Assembly: GCA_021464245.1 (NCBI GenBank)
Contig: JADCRB010000074.1
Coordinates: 1,942,208-2,006,207, forward strand
DNA: 64,000 bases
Direction of reading: 5' to 3'
Origin: Carallia brachiata
Taxonomy: Eukaryota; Streptophyta; Magnoliopsida; Malpighiales; Rhizophoraceae
A program made the translations under genes and the position numbers. Within the stretch, counting starts at the first letter, position 1, and each line of letters starts with the position of its first letter. Positions 1 to 12,784 of the stretch are shown here, one piece after another. The notes below the pieces were generated by a model. That model saw only the letters and a list, made by a program, of their open reading frames with translations. It did no database searches and was not told the origin of the DNA.

Positions 1-2295
1 ACCGAGCTTTTAACGAACGTATCGGCTCGTTTGCAGCCCTACGTCCAAGTCAATAGAGGAACATATTAAGGATAGGGGAGATCCTTGGCGTGAGGAATTA
101 ATGGGAAGGCCTTTGTGACAGGCACGTAATAGCCAATGCCAGGCATCAACTGCAGCTAGTGACCTAAAGGAAGGCATCAAATGCAATTTCTAATGAGATG
201 TCCATGTTGATTGGGTCGGTGAACTTACTTAGCGCGGACAGGTTTCCTTCTATTGTTCTTTGCTTATCGTATGTACTCTTGTTTGTATCTCTGAGTAGTC
301 TCCTACTACTTCTTTCCCACTTCCATTGTCTTCGGATCTACCGCCTTCAACATTCAATTTAGCTATTAGTTGTTATTTGAGGCATAAACGATGGATAACA
401 ATGTTTCCAGAGTTAGCTAATAATAGCCAGAGAGCGGTGTTAATATATATTGAGAAAAAATTTATACTCTTACATTTTAGTACTATTTTAACCATATTGC
501 GTTAGTTAAAAAAATTAAACAAAATAGAAAAATCAAAGTTTAGCATAATACGTATATTTAAAGTAATACTAAATATATTTAGAGATTATTTTTAAAAAAA
601 GAATAGGAATGGAGTAGTGCCAAATTGTAGTGTAATGCATCAAAGCTCAATTATATTTATATTCGCGTACACTAGGCATTAACTATTGCCTTTTACCAAC
701 GATTAAGCAATGGCATCGTGGGAACTTGGTGGCAAGCCTTCTTGTCGTCACAGTTTTGGCCCGAGAATTCGAATCCATGCATCGTATCAAGCTTTTTAAT
801 TATAGGGAAAAGATAATTTAGTACTATATGAAATTCAAGATCAGTATCTCCTATGTCTTAAGCATAGAGTCCGGTGATGACTTCCCATGGAATTTAAGTT
901 TGGCATCGTGCCATGGTCTATGTCTTGGATGTCAAGTACCGTGTGGAGCATGAGTGGTGAGTTCTTTTTATATGAAGTTGAATCAGGACATCTATAGGTA
1001 GTTCTAATTTTGAAAATGTTGGCTAGAGCAGGTGGGGACAAGGAATACGCTTGGGAGAGAGAGAGAGAAAGAAAGAGGGAAGGGGGTTCTACCAATCTTT
1101 TATTTATTTATTTTTTTTTTAAATTTAATTTTATAGTTGTTAGGGTTAAATTTGATGTATAATAGGCGTAAATATAGAAATTCGTTAAGTTTGTATGTAT
1201 GTGGATTAAAGCTTATATACAATAAATATCATGTGTAGTTAAGATTAATGGATAACAAAATTAATTTTGATGTCCAATATAAATAATTTAAACAAAAAGA
1301 AGAAAGAAAAATGTGAAATTACTGCATTAGTCTCTACGAATTTTTAATCGTGATTACGTGTCACGGCTCTTCTAATTTAGATTAGAGGACAATAACTTGC
1401 ACCCATAGAAAGTTCCTTTTTCGCAGGATAAGAAAAAGATATTCTATGATAACTTTGTTGACAAACTTTCCTGCCTTCCGGACATTTTTCCAAATAGGGC
1501 CGCCAAGAATGTGTTTCATACGGACTTCAGCCCTTTGGGCGCACTTAGGAGAAGGCGAGAAGCAGTAAACTGCCTTTGATTAACCCCAACAACCCCCAAA
1601 TTAACCTCGGTTTGGGATGGCATGCTAGTCGTGGATATCAAATATTGTGTATTGTGGCATTCGGTTTTTGACCCACTCTAGTCGCACCCGCTCATGGTCT
1701 GGCACTTCCACCTCAAGAAAAAAAAAAAATCTTGATAATTTTTTTCTACCTCAGAAAAAGTAACGCCTAAAAATATGCCAATTATGGTTAGTCCACGATA
1801 ATTGATTATTATCTATTAGAACAGAAAGGTCGAGCTAATTAACAAAAGGGAGTAAAGGCTGATGAGGAAATTTAGGCACATGCATTGTGATGAGAGGAAG
1901 CCACGAAAATGGTTGGTTAGGGCAGCGAAGGAAAGCAAGCCATCCGAGCGAGAAATTTCAAGTCCACCATAGTGGCCTCAGTGATTAAGGAATTGTTTTT
2001 TTAATGTATTTTATGTCGAGTTTGTTTTTAGCTAGGTGTTGTTAAAGTTTTTTATGGATGCTTATGTAAGTATTATTGTAAATTTCTACTAATTTGCAAA
2101 TACTCCCTAAGAGATATCTTTCTTATCCTAAATTTTTTTTGACAAAAAAAAAGAAAATTTCGTGCTAATGAAATAGAGAATCTATTTGGTTTTGCTACTG
2201 GTAATTACTGTTATTATTATTAATTATTGATTACAGTTATTAATTACTATTACTGATTAACAAAATGAAATTGAGTGTTTTGTTGAATTAACACA
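1..2295. other. Intergenic, no gene seen
   Basis: AT-rich DNA with short poly-A/T runs. No reading frame here shows a recognisable domain or a plausible exon chain. A moderately GC-rich patch around 1,330-1,680 and the first 420 bases look less repetitive, but I find no coding signal in either. Confidence 0.5.
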
Positions 2296-2460
2296 TACTG
2301 ATTGCTGTTAAAATATTTTTTTTTGTCCATTAGAAGACTATCGGATCATGAGCTACACAATATGATAGTTCTCTTTCCCATAAATCTCACCCACCCAATT
2401 GAACTCAAGATCTTTAGAATAAAAATCCTGAACTCTAACACTGTAATGCTCCTGAAAAAT
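2296..2460. repeat. Dispersed repeat family R1, copy 1
   Basis: This block contains a run reading 'ctatcgGatcatgag...' and then 'cataaatctcaccc', followed by 'gaactctaacactgtaat'. The same order of words recurs at about 60,065-60,200, and shorter fragments ending in 'aactctaaccact' occur near 16,545-16,605 and 20,310-20,430. It is therefore a degenerate interspersed repeat. I cannot assign it to a named class. Confidence 0.55.
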
Positions 2461-4690
2461 ATTGCTATTAAAATAATTAAATAACTATTTTAACATTTTA
2501 TTTTTATTTTGTTAATATTTTTACATCTAATTAATCTAAATTAATATCACAAAAAATATATTCTATATATTTATAAATAAAAAATTATTAAATGTGTAAT
2601 TTTAAGATCAAGTACAATTTATAATAAAAAATTATTTTTAAAATATTATTTTTATTATACAGATTATTGTGTTCAAAAATATATTATTATTTTTATTAAG
2701 TGACTTATTGTTTTAACTATATTAAAAAAAAAAAACAGTGAATAAGTCGTACTTGAGCGCCTACATATCATACTGTATACAAACAAAAGTTAAAAATATT
2801 AACAATTATTAAAATTAAAAAGATTTTCTTCTTAAAAAGCAAAAAGGAAATAGAAAGACTTTACTTAGAGAAGAAAAATGCATGTGCCGAAAAGTGACGT
2901 TGGACAATTGTTGATGATTTTTGACACTAGAAAAAAAAAGGCATATACAGAGAAGTAAGTGAAATGACCATTAGACAATTGTTGATAGTATACGTTTTTC
3001 TTGTATTATTTGACAGTGTAGTACAAAACTAGCCATTAAAAGCAAAACCAAAAACCCTCGTAATAATGATGTATTGTTGACACTTCGAAAGAGCTAGAGG
3101 GGTCGCGAAAAGATGCAGCATAGCAACTGAACTGGACCTTGGATGAGCAAAGAATTGGGCTCGGACTTGATGCTGTGCCTCGCTTATACGAGCTGAGCAT
3201 GAGATGGACGCGTTCTTAGCTTCATTGAGCCTGGAATTTCCGCCCAATGTACAGCTGCACTGCAGGTTGGTTATCTGCGTATGTTTTTGTTAGTGATTGA
3301 GCCTAGGTTTATGCGTTTTGTTCGGAAGCTAATAGGTGTTATATGAGTATTTTATAGAATGAATTTCTCGTAAATAGACGTAGTACCTATTTGCTTTATT
3401 TAGATGCAGATTAAATCCCCCTCGTGAAGGCCTAAAGGGCCAGTAGCTCGTGTTTCATGAAGGAGTTAAGAATTGTGATAAATGTAAAAAAAAAAAAAAA
3501 GAAAAAAAAACCCTGGAATTCCTAATGGCTAAGGTTCTATGAGCAATGGAAGGCCCATTCTTTAACAGCCCACCAATGAAAGAGAAAAGAAGTGAGAACA
3601 AGATAGGTCCTTTGTGGTGTGTACAGTGTAGACCTATTAAAGTGTTGGGCTGGACAGGCTTGGGTCGGGCCTAGGCATGGCATTGACACAATTTCACAGG
3701 CCCAGAGCCCTAGACCTAAACCGCTATATTGTAGATTGAAATGGTTGGAAGCTTTGCTTTCAACTGTAAAGTTGAGAGTTTAAACCCTTAACCTTACCCT
3801 TCACGTCGTCCTTCTATTACCATTACACTATCGGTTTCGTAGGAGCAAACATAATAGAGCCGACCGTGCTGGAAATCCTTCAGCTCAAGCCTAGCCCAAC
3901 CTATTTATTTTCTCTTATAAATATATTCGCTATTTTTTTTTTTGTTTTTTTGTGGCTATTATACTACTAGACCGACCGAAGAAAACTTCAAAAAGGTGCA
4001 CTCAAGGTTGAGCCGCTTTGGTAACCAAACCATACATATACAGTTTTAGGATTTAGGCTAAACCCAAAAAGAAAAGGATTGCATATTCTATCAAAAAGAT
4101 TTATAGGAGTAAGTGCCACGATATTGTCTTAGATTTTTAGGGCAGGGGCTCAAAAAAGGATTGTCTACTCTATGGCAAGGCCGCATGACTGGAGAATGGC
4201 AAAATAATTTATATGTTTAGCACTAGCGAATGCCGTATATGCACTCCGATTTCTTAATTAAGTTCCTCCTCATAGCAGCCAAAATTATATTTACACTGTG
4301 TCTATTGGCTTCCGCATTGCACCCTTCAGCTACGTTTTTGCTGTCGTTTTCGCTCAATTTCTAAGAACGCAAGCCATGAAAACAAGATTCAAGTCTTTTG
4401 TGTGTTTCATCTCATAGACCTCTCGCATGTACTGCCCACAAGAATTTGTGACGCCACACAAAGGAAGAAGCTTTCTATCCCTCCCTGTTATTTTAGCATG
4501 TGAAGAATTCCCACTGAGTGATGATACGATGAAATAGTATAAAATAGGTTAATATTATATCGTCATGTCTTATATTCAAAAATTATTTGAATATGCTAAT
4601 ATTTTTCTTGCTCTAATCCGAAAAATTGACTTGCCTGATTGATTATACGGCTCTCCCTTTTCTTGTCGGTAAGCACGTTGTTTTATCTTT
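2461..4690. other. Intergenic, AT-rich, no gene seen
   Basis: Homopolymer-rich sequence with no supported gene. The 72-codon minus-strand frame at 3,029-3,247 has no recognisable motif and no splice context. A somewhat GC-richer patch near 3,600-3,900 looks like decayed, unassignable sequence. Confidence 0.45.
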
Positions 4691-4694
4691 GTGG

Positions 4695-5045
4695 CCTGTT
4701 TGTTTTGCTTTTCTTAAGTAGGGAAAGAATTATTTTTTTAATTATTATTATAATCATTACTTTATTAATTTTTTATTACTTCTTTTCTATACATTTTTTC
4801 TCAATACTTTCTCTACTTATCTCAAGATTTATTTTTCTTATAACTTTTTTTCTTATAAATTATTATTCAACTTTTTTTCTCTACGCTTTATCTATTTATC
4901 CAAATAATTTATTTTTCTCACCACTTTTTTTTCTTAAATTATTATTCAATTTTTTTTCTACACTTTCTCTATTTATTGAAATAATTTATTTTTCACACTT
5001 TTTTTTTTCATTCTTTTATTTTTTACATCTTTTCTCTTAATCTAA
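4695..5045. repeat. T-rich arm of an inverted-repeat (MITE-like) family
   Basis: This strand is almost pure T/A/C with repeated words such as 'tttctctatttat' and 'aattatttttctca'. It resembles one arm of the complete inverted-repeat element at 5,785-6,268. The 133-codon frame across it is a low-complexity translation of Phe, Leu, Ser and Tyr and is not a gene. Confidence 0.5.
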
Positions 5046-5420
5046 ACCCATTATTAATGTATTCTGGGATGTCAATAAAGAATTCTTGGCGCAATCTTCA
5101 AAACTTATAATTAATAATATCTTATCGTTGAAGGATACTAAAAAAAAAATTCAGTTATCGAATCAGTGAGTTGAAGTTAATTTTTAAATTATTAATATTC
5201 TCGTTTAATTTTTCATAGGAAGGACTCATTATCAAAATATTATTTAGTCTAAAACGAGCCTCTAAGTTAGATCTTAGTATTAATAAATTTTAAACTTATA
5301 CGATGCATTTATACTTAATATCTCAAAATTGAAAAGAACGACAATATAAGAATTTGAATCTAAATCAATATTAAAAATAATATATCAAATCATTACTGAA
5401 CTATCACTTATAGTGATGGA
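5046..5420. repeat. Dispersed repeat family R2, copy 1
   Basis: It contains a linked set of words: 'gagttgaagttaatttttaaa', 'ggactcattatcaaaatattatt', 'acgagcctctaa' and a stretch ending in 'aaattttaaac'. Related blocks occur at about 22,290-22,440, 24,060-24,245 and 42,225-42,480. The pattern is a degenerate interspersed repeat of unknown class. Confidence 0.5.
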
Positions 5421-5784
5421 GTAGATAGGCACATAAAATTTGTATTATTTATGATTGAATTTAATTTTTCTTTTGACATAATTGAATTTAATTATTTAAC
5501 AAGTTGACACGTTGTACGTGATATCCATGGCCTTATGGTTAGGTGGGGGACACCTGAAAATATCTTACGTTGGCCCCAAGCGCCAGTCTCAAATTAGAAT
5601 GCTGAGAATTTGAGCTTGAGTAATCAAAGGGGAAGAAAAAAAAAAAATAGCTTTAATGCATAAGATTTTTACGTTTGTAGAGTTTGAAAAATAATTGATG
5701 TGCGCAATATTCATTTTATTTTTAGCAAGGAAATTGTTTTCAAATTAATTGCTTACTCAAGAACATATAGCATATTAAAGTAAG

Positions 5785-6268
5785 ACATATTATTCTATGA
5801 TTGAAAATTTTCAAAGGAAAAAGAAAGAAAAATAAAAAGAAAAATATTTTCTTTTTCATTTTTATTTTTATTTATTTTCTATCAATTTAAACAATTATCT
5901 TTTATTTTTTCTCTCACAAATTATTATTTATTTTCTTTCTTATAATTTTTTAATTATTATTTTTTATCAATCAAAATATCATCATTATTGTACTATTTTT
6001 TATTCACTTTCTATCCATTCAAACACACTCTTAACATTATGTTTGTATATGAAAAAAATGAATAAAAAAAATAAATAGAAAATAATACAGTAATAATAAT
6101 ATTATAATTAATAAAAAGTAATGATTAGAAAGTTGTGAAAAAATAAATAATAATTTAAGAGAAAAAATAAAATATAATTATTTAAATTAATTGAAAATAA
6201 ATGAAAAAATAAATAAAAAATATTATCCTTTTATTTTATTTTTTTTTTCAATAGAAAATTATCAAACC
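5785..6268. mobile_element. Complete AT-rich inverted-repeat MITE-like element
   Basis: The left arm (about 5,785-6,030) and the right arm (about 6,045-6,268) are imperfect reverse complements over roughly 230 bases each, with almost no loop. The left end reads 'gattgaaaattttc' and the right end reads 'gaaaattatcaaacc'. There is no internal coding capacity. Such self-complementary elements fold into long hairpins and are typical nonautonomous DNA transposons (MITEs). I see no clear target-site duplication. Confidence 0.6.
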
Positions 6269-6539
6269 GGACCTAAGGGTTGGGAGCCGAGCCAGGTGAT
6301 GCTCATGTTCGCCGTGTCCTTGGGCCCACCACCCCAGTTTAGATTTGCTTGAACGTGGGCCTGTTTTCTTGTCGGTATCAACTGATGCCCAAAGAATAAA
6401 CCTCTACAGCGAAATTAGATCCTTGTTTATTTTCCGTCATTTTATCTGTCAATTTAATCTCTCTCATCCACAAGTTAGGAATAATTTATTTCTAATTACA
6501 AGTGAAAAGTACAAAAAAAAATAGGCATATGTTATTTCA

Positions 6540-6910
6540 AATTGTAAGAGCAGAGGAGTTTAACGGATATCCGCAATTAATGAATGTCATTAATTTACAA
6601 AAAATCAAAGACAATCGTCAAACAATGAAAATGATCGTTGACATGTGAATCTGCGCGGAATAAAGAGCCACGCGAGCGCATCATCGGGGTGATAAGTACT
6701 GATAAGTCTTATCCGGTAATGCCGTGGAGGTGGGTCCTGCTTTGTCTGTTGTCACGTGATGTCCGGGGCCCCACTAGTCCTGAAAGTATAATGAGACAGC
6801 TGTCGGCTACTGGTTTGTTGCTTTTGATGCCCAACCAATCACTCGTGGGGTCACCGTCCGATGCATTTCGCTGACCCCACTATCCGTGTACCGATGTGCA
6901 TGCTCGCGTT
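6540..6910. other. GC-richer island with GATA/I-box motifs
   Basis: A sharp local rise in GC within AT-rich DNA. It contains GATAAG twice and CTTATC once within 30 bases (around 6,690-6,715), a CACGTGA at about 6,752 and several CCCCAC words. A 78-codon frame crosses it but shows no domain. It reads like an old promoter or decayed single-copy sequence. No gene starts downstream within reach, so its role is unknown. Confidence 0.3.
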
Positions 6911-7584
6911 CCCCGCCACTCGATTTCAAATATGTACATATTTTTTGCTTTTTTGGACGGCGATTAAAACATAAGAACTCAATTCAAAGATATCTATGTA
7001 TCTAATGCGGTGCACCCATATAATAGAGAATCTTTAGATTTTCATTAATGACAGTAATTGACAATTGACATACCAAATAGGTAAATAATTTTTTCAATTA
7101 TTTTATAAGTGTGGACCCATAAAAAAATTATTTTATAAGAAAACTTTTTTATTAAATTTTATATTAGCAATGTGATAATTATAAATGCACCATTTTGGTG
7201 AGATGTAATCAAGAGAGCCAACAAGACCTAGGATTTGTTTGGTATGCTTTAAAATGAAGGAGAAAAATTATAATGGTGAAAATTCAACTCATCTCAATGA
7301 TTTTTACATTTTATAAATTTTACTCTCGAAGCCTAGAATTTAACCCAAAAAAAAAAAAAGAAAAGACAAAGCTGTGTAAACACCGTTGCCAAAGGAAAGT
7401 GTGATTAATTGTTCATCCTAATTTTTAATCTTGCACCAATATTGAGCAACCTTAGGCAAGTTGCAGTGCAAATTTAATGGGCGCTTCTACATGTTGTAAT
7501 TATCGGAAATGCTGTTCCTGGATTGGACGATTAATCCAATGAAAATCAAAAGAACAGCATGTTAAAACATCTTGTCTTGTCTTG

Positions 7585-7855
7585 CGTTTGAACTTTAATA
7601 TTGTATTTAGATTGTTAGAAAGTTATTAAAAAAAATATAAAATAATAAAATTATTTAAATTGATGAGAAAATTGTGAGAAAGAAAATAATAAAAAAAATA
7701 AATAACAATTTGTGAGAGAAAAGTAAAAATTAATTATTGAGTAATGAAAAATTATAAAAAATTATAAAAAAATAATAAAGTTAATAATAATATTTTTTAA
7801 TTAAAATTATTAAATATTTTTTTTATTAAATTATCTCAAACCAAACACCATAAAT
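7585..7855. repeat. A-rich arm of the MITE-like family
   Basis: A/T/G-only sequence with words shared with the right arm of the element at 5,785-6,268, including 'aaaaaataaataa', 'ttgtgagagaaaa' and 'attatttaaattgatgag'. It ends in 'aattatctcaaaccaaacacc', which resembles the 'ttatcaaacc' terminus. Probably a truncated or solo-arm copy. Confidence 0.4.
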
Positions 7856-7859
7856 TCTT

Positions 7860-9530
7860 TATATGGCTGAGGACAAATTACTGCGTACAGAATGACGTTA
7901 ATTAGATCGGTGGAGTTGGTAGAGCAAAGCCTCAGCAGCCAGTTTGTCTTGGATGTAACACCGGGGGCGGAACACGGTACGATTACCAACCAAATTGTTC
8001 CGTAATATATTAATTAAGGTATTTGTTAATTTTATTATTATTTTTGAATGAATTAAATTTATTTATAATTTAATATTATATATTTATTTTTTATTTTAAA
8101 TAAATTTTATTTATTATATAATATAAAATTATATATAAATTAAATTCACTAAAAACAGTGAATTAAATTAAAAATTACTATTAACCAAATAATTGGACAT
8201 GTAGGCGGTTTCACTGGTTTGCACTCAGCATACCTTTAGTGGTCTCAACTCATGATTTGTGGCAATTACTTCATCAAAGCTACAAATCTTTTCTTTTACA
8301 TTTGCCAACACGTTTGCAAAGTTAAATGAGAGGCCTTTAGATGAGTTATAATCTGCCAGCCGTTTTTCTTTTCTTCCTGTTTATTGCAGTTATGTACTAT
8401 GTCTGATCGTATGGAGATTTTCTTTCCTCTTTGGTCAATATGGGTTCCGGTAGACTGATCACCCCAGATAAGGCAAGACATCACATTAATGGCAGGCTAG
8501 CACCACTAACGAGTATTTATTTGTATCAAATTCAATTTTCTGAGGTATCCAAAGTTCCAAACATGATATTAGAGAATTTACAACGTAACTTACTTGTAAG
8601 TGACGTTAAAAAAAAATCTACTTATCAACCATCAATAAGCGAGAATCCAATGGGGGACAAAATTGATATTTTGCCTTCTTTTTCCATCTCAATCAATTGT
8701 TTGTAGTGGGCTTGGTGGTTTTCATGCGGGTATTTTAACCATACTTTGGAGTTGGTCCCATGATGTCGACGTTACATATCCTGAGTCCAGTTTCAGGCCA
8801 TATGTATAGGTAGTAAAATTTCTGGCCAGTATGAGAATTTCTTATCCTCCATTCTAAGTTTCCAATCATGAATCATATTTATGCAGTCTTGAATAGAAGT
8901 GAAAATTGTTTGCTACGCACGGAACAGGTCTCGGTCATTGACTTTCTGGCTAGTCCTGGACCGTTGAACTCACTTCCTAATGCCACAAAACAAGCATTAG
9001 ACATCAAACGCAGCATTAATTCGGTGCTGATTGGCAGAGGTTATAAAGGGTAACTGAAAAAATAAGTATATAGGCATAGACGGAAGCACAGTTGTTACAT
9101 AGTAATCTAGATTGTTAGGTTGTGAAAATATATTTAATTTAAAAAATAAAAATATAAATAAATCGTTAGATTATTTACGTGTCTCTCACATATTTTATTA
9201 AGTATGTTTGCACAATCAACATTAAAAATGAACTAATGAAAGGTACTCTACCGAAGAACTAAAGTTTTTCTTATGTCTTTCCTTTTCTTTGTAATTGGTT
9301 TGACAAGACATATAGTCAGTTCAATTTAAGCCGGTACGAATTCGAAGACCATTCACTTCCAACCAATTTAGGTTACTCAATCCAGACGAGTTTTGGCCTC
9401 CAGAAATCAAATGACCATTCCACAGATAGTGTACGCTCTGGAAGGTCTCCGGGTCCCTCTTCAAAATATTCTAGGTAAGAAGTAGGTGCCATTTAATATT
9501 CGACACAGCATCAGGCCTAAAATCAGTTCA
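7860..9530. other. Intergenic, no gene supported
   Basis: Short open frames occur (for example 8,431-8,706 and 8,868-9,053 on the plus strand). None has a recognisable domain, coding-like composition or splice context. I see no RNA gene. Confidence 0.4.
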
Positions 9531-9533
9531 AAT

Positions 9534-9594
9534 ACACATCCCCAATAATAATAAGGAGCACAACACACATCCCCAACTAATAATAAGGAGCACG
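9534..9594. repeat. Two-copy tandem duplication, ~30-bp unit
   Basis: Two adjacent near-identical units begin 'acacatcccca' and end 'ataataaggagcac' (9,534-9,562 and 9,565-9,594). They differ by a 3-base insertion or substitution. This is a recent local duplication in non-coding DNA. Confidence 0.8.
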
Positions 9595-10055
9595 ACAATA
9601 ATTGCAGCAAGGTCACATTACTTGACACACTCCTTTTTAAATTGTTTGGCTCTTACCTGCTTAAAATTCTAACTCGAAACTTCAATTTTAAGATAACTGT
9701 AGTACAATTGAAGTAGAACTATTGGTAACAAACACATATTCAAAAATAACAATTGTCAAAACAGAACTAGAAGATGAAAACATGCCCTATTTTTTTCCAT
9801 GTAATACTAGCTTTTCTGATCAGTTTTTGAATGAGCGGTGAACTGATAGGAAAGAGGCCATTTTACGGGTCCATTTCCTATAGAGTGGAAATAAAATAGA
9901 GAGGAACAACTGGATATTCTAGAGTATATCCTGTGTTGATGATGTGGATGGATGTGGAAATTGAGTGGCCAACCGAGATTTATTTAACTTTGTTTTAAAC
10001 AGGGACTGGGAAAGCTTTGTATCTTAACAAATTTTTGGTATCCTCGGTTGCAAAT

Positions 10056-10241
10056 TTACCAATTAAGGATGAATTTTCTCCACAAGCCAAGAAGGCATTG
10101 CTTATTTCTCTCCACCCATAATATATATAATAAAGCTACTTTTGCATTTGAAGACAAAAAGAGCCTGAAAAGTTCCATGTGCATGTCACCGTCATAAACG
10201 ACTGATCCCCATCGGTATAAAAAAAAATTATATAAGTACAT
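10056..10241 (-). pseudogene. Possible non-LTR retrotransposon 3' fragment (zf-RVT-like)
   Basis: On the minus strand this stretch reads '...ALLYILWVERNKQCL...'. It resembles the tail of the zinc-binding region that follows reverse transcriptase in plant LINE-derived open frames, where an 'xxYxIWxERNxRxF' word is common. Only about 60 codons remain, with no catalytic motif, so this is at most a remnant. The assignment rests on one short motif. Confidence 0.3.
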
Positions 10242-10244
10242 AAT

Positions 10245-10385
10245 AATAAATATAAAATTAATATATAAAATTTAAATTATTAAATTATAAAAATATATTA
10301 AATTTTAAAAATAAATAAATAAATAAATTATTAAATTAATTATATATTTTTTATGTATTATAATTTATGTAAGTACATAATCATT
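10245..10385. repeat. AT-rich block flanked by short direct repeats
   Basis: A nearly pure A/T block bounded by 'tataagtacataat' on the left (about 10,230) and 'tgtaagtacataat' on the right (about 10,368). The matching flanks suggest an insertion with target duplication or a local slippage event. There is no coding content. Confidence 0.35.
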
Positions 10386-11350
10386 TCCGTCAATAAATAC
10401 TTGACGGCAAATTAGCTGTGTTTCGGACAGTGCATTTAATTTTGAGTTGGTGAAACAACCCGTTTGGTTTTTAAGTCTCGTGGATTTGAGTTCTTGCCTA
10501 TTTGGTTTTGAGAAATGTCGAGGAGAAGATTGGGACGAAAATTGGTGTTAATTTATAAATTTAATAGTCGTTATATTTATGATAAATTTTTTTTATTTAA
10601 AAAAAAAAGACTGAGATGAAATAGGTCATCACATGAATCTATGTACAAAAAGGTCAAAAGGTGAACGTAATTTTAAAAAATTTTGCAAGGAAGCCCAGCT
10701 ATAAACTGGCTAGTTCTCTGTAAGACAAGGAAGTAATTTACCAAACAAAAGAAAAGTCAAAACACGCCCAATTTCAGTTCGCAACCCCTGAAGACTACTG
10801 ATAAGTCTTTGTCATTCTATTCAATCATTGTTCGTTTAAACTGTATTGTATTGACATGGAATGAGAAATTGACCGACAAATTCGTAATGCAAGTTTGGCC
10901 CTTTTTTTATTTTTTAAGGCTGAAAAAGCTTGTTTCTAGTAAATTTCGGTAGCAATTAGGTATCTAATCCGTATCTTTATGGAAGTTTTTTTTTTTCCTA
11001 GTCTCTCTAAGATTTAAACTTACTCTCTGAGATTTAAATTTACTCTCATAGATTTTAAGAAACGAAATTCAATTTCACTCGACTAATTGATATACTAAAA
11101 TAATAGACAAATGTGAAAAGTTTAATTTTTTCTTATTATCATTACAATTTTGTCTGATAAAATTGTAATATGTCACTCATACTTTTCATTTTATATAAAA
11201 AAAATCAAGTTTGTCCATTTCTCATTTATTTTGCTACGGATAAATATTTTGTTTGGTCGATGGGTCCAAGGATTCCTTCCACCTAAAAAAAGGTGCAAAA
11301 GCAATATTTGTTGTATTGAAAATTTGAAATAAAGCAAAAGAAGACCAACA
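10386..11350. other. Intergenic, with a short tandem repeat
   Basis: No gene seen. A ~20-25-bp unit built on 'actctctgagatttaaa' is repeated about three times, imperfectly, at 11,001-11,056. Confidence 0.5.
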
Positions 11351-11357
11351 AGCAACA

Positions 11358-11775
11358 TTATCAGTTATCGGATAAAAAATATTAGTAAATTAACATTTAA
11401 ATAATTAAATAGATATTTAATAATATATATATATATAAGTAATTAAAAAATTAATATTTATAGAGTGTGATTAAATATTAATTTTTTAATTTTAAGAATT
11501 AAATTAAAAATTTTAATCAAATTTAAGAGTAAATTCAACTTTTTAATTATATTTAGAGTTTAAATTATAATTTAAATAATATTTGAAATCAAATTATAAT
11601 TTAGTTTAGACTGATTCAACCGATCTAATTTTCACATGTTTTAATCGATTGTGACCAATTCTTGACCGATTTGAGTTCTTCTTTAAAATTATTATTAATC
11701 GAACCGGACCCTTGATCAGTCATCGATTGAACCGATCTGACTGGTCGGTCCGATCTGATTTTTCAACACTACCAA
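11358..11775 (+). mobile_element. Nonautonomous repeat element, family CG1, copy 1
   Basis: It starts near 'cagttatcggataaaaaat', has a long AT-rich centre with 'atatttaataatatat' and 'tttagagtttaaattataattt', and ends in repeated 'aaccgatctgactggtcggtccgatctg'-type words. The same order of words, in reverse complement, is present at about 60,965-61,436, so two dispersed copies lie in this window. No coding capacity. It resembles the CCGG/ACCGG-type elements common in plant genomes; class uncertain (hAT-like MITE is my guess). Confidence 0.6.
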
Positions 11776-12780
11776 AAAGTAGAATATTTTTAGGTCATTC
11801 TAATGTTGCGCAATTTTTTTTTATAAAAAAAAAAAATTCATTGCAGACATAACGGTCATTAAATCTACAGGTTGAGACCGGAGTATTCTTTATTTGTATT
11901 ATCTCATTCAATATAACCTATAGGAATGGACCCTCTACTCTAGCACTGATGGATTTAAATGGGTCTTTTTCAAACTGACTATAGTGTTAATAAGTCTGAA
12001 ATCAGGACGCAAAAATCGCAGTTTAAACTGGACATGAGTAAAAGACATTACCTCACAAGTACTATCCGTAAAACTTAAATCTGAATCGTAAATGAAAAAA
12101 ACACATTAAATTACTACTAAATTATTATTTCAAGTAATTCTAATATTGTGCATCGGATAATATCAAATTTATCTTTGCCATATTATACGTGGAACCTTAG
12201 CCATCCTTAAGTAGAATCACTAATAGTTTTATAGAGCAATAATTGACTTTTATAGAGCAATTTAACGTGTTGACAAAAAAGGACCATCCAAACGCGGAGC
12301 CGGACAAGTCGGTATTTAAGAGTGTACAATGATTTAGGATCAATAATATTTAATGTATTTATTATTATTATTATTATTGCCTGTTAGATAAAATACAATG
12401 TATATAACTCTAAGATAAAAATAAAAAACAAAACTTGCAAAATTATATTAAAAATTTTTTCAAAACTTTACTTTAGAATTAGTAGTCTAGACGTTTAACA
12501 AATTTGTAAAGGCGAGAAAGAAATTAAAATTCACACTCTAATAAATTATTTAATTAAAAATTATTATTTTTAACCAACTCAACTATTATTAAGTATTTAA
12601 TAAAAAAAATCTTATTATCCTATTTAATTTTCCTAATAAGATGTTAATTGAATAATTTTCCTAATTATATAATACCTTTCCTGGATTTTTTTTTTTTGGA
12701 AACCGAAAAAAGGAAAATTACATAGCACAAATATTGTTCCTACAATAATTCTTTGTTTTCGATCCTTCGAGAGCAAAGGA
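11776..12780. other. Intergenic, AT-rich, upstream of the aquaporin
   Basis: No gene seen. It includes an (ATT)n microsatellite at about 12,357-12,378 and a short duplication of 'ttttatagagcaat' near 12,226-12,262. Confidence 0.5.
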
Positions 12781-12784
12781 AAGA

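Noticed and set aside
4639..5040. 133-codon plus-strand frame
   Set aside because: Low-complexity Phe/Leu/Ser/Tyr translation of T-rich repeat DNA.
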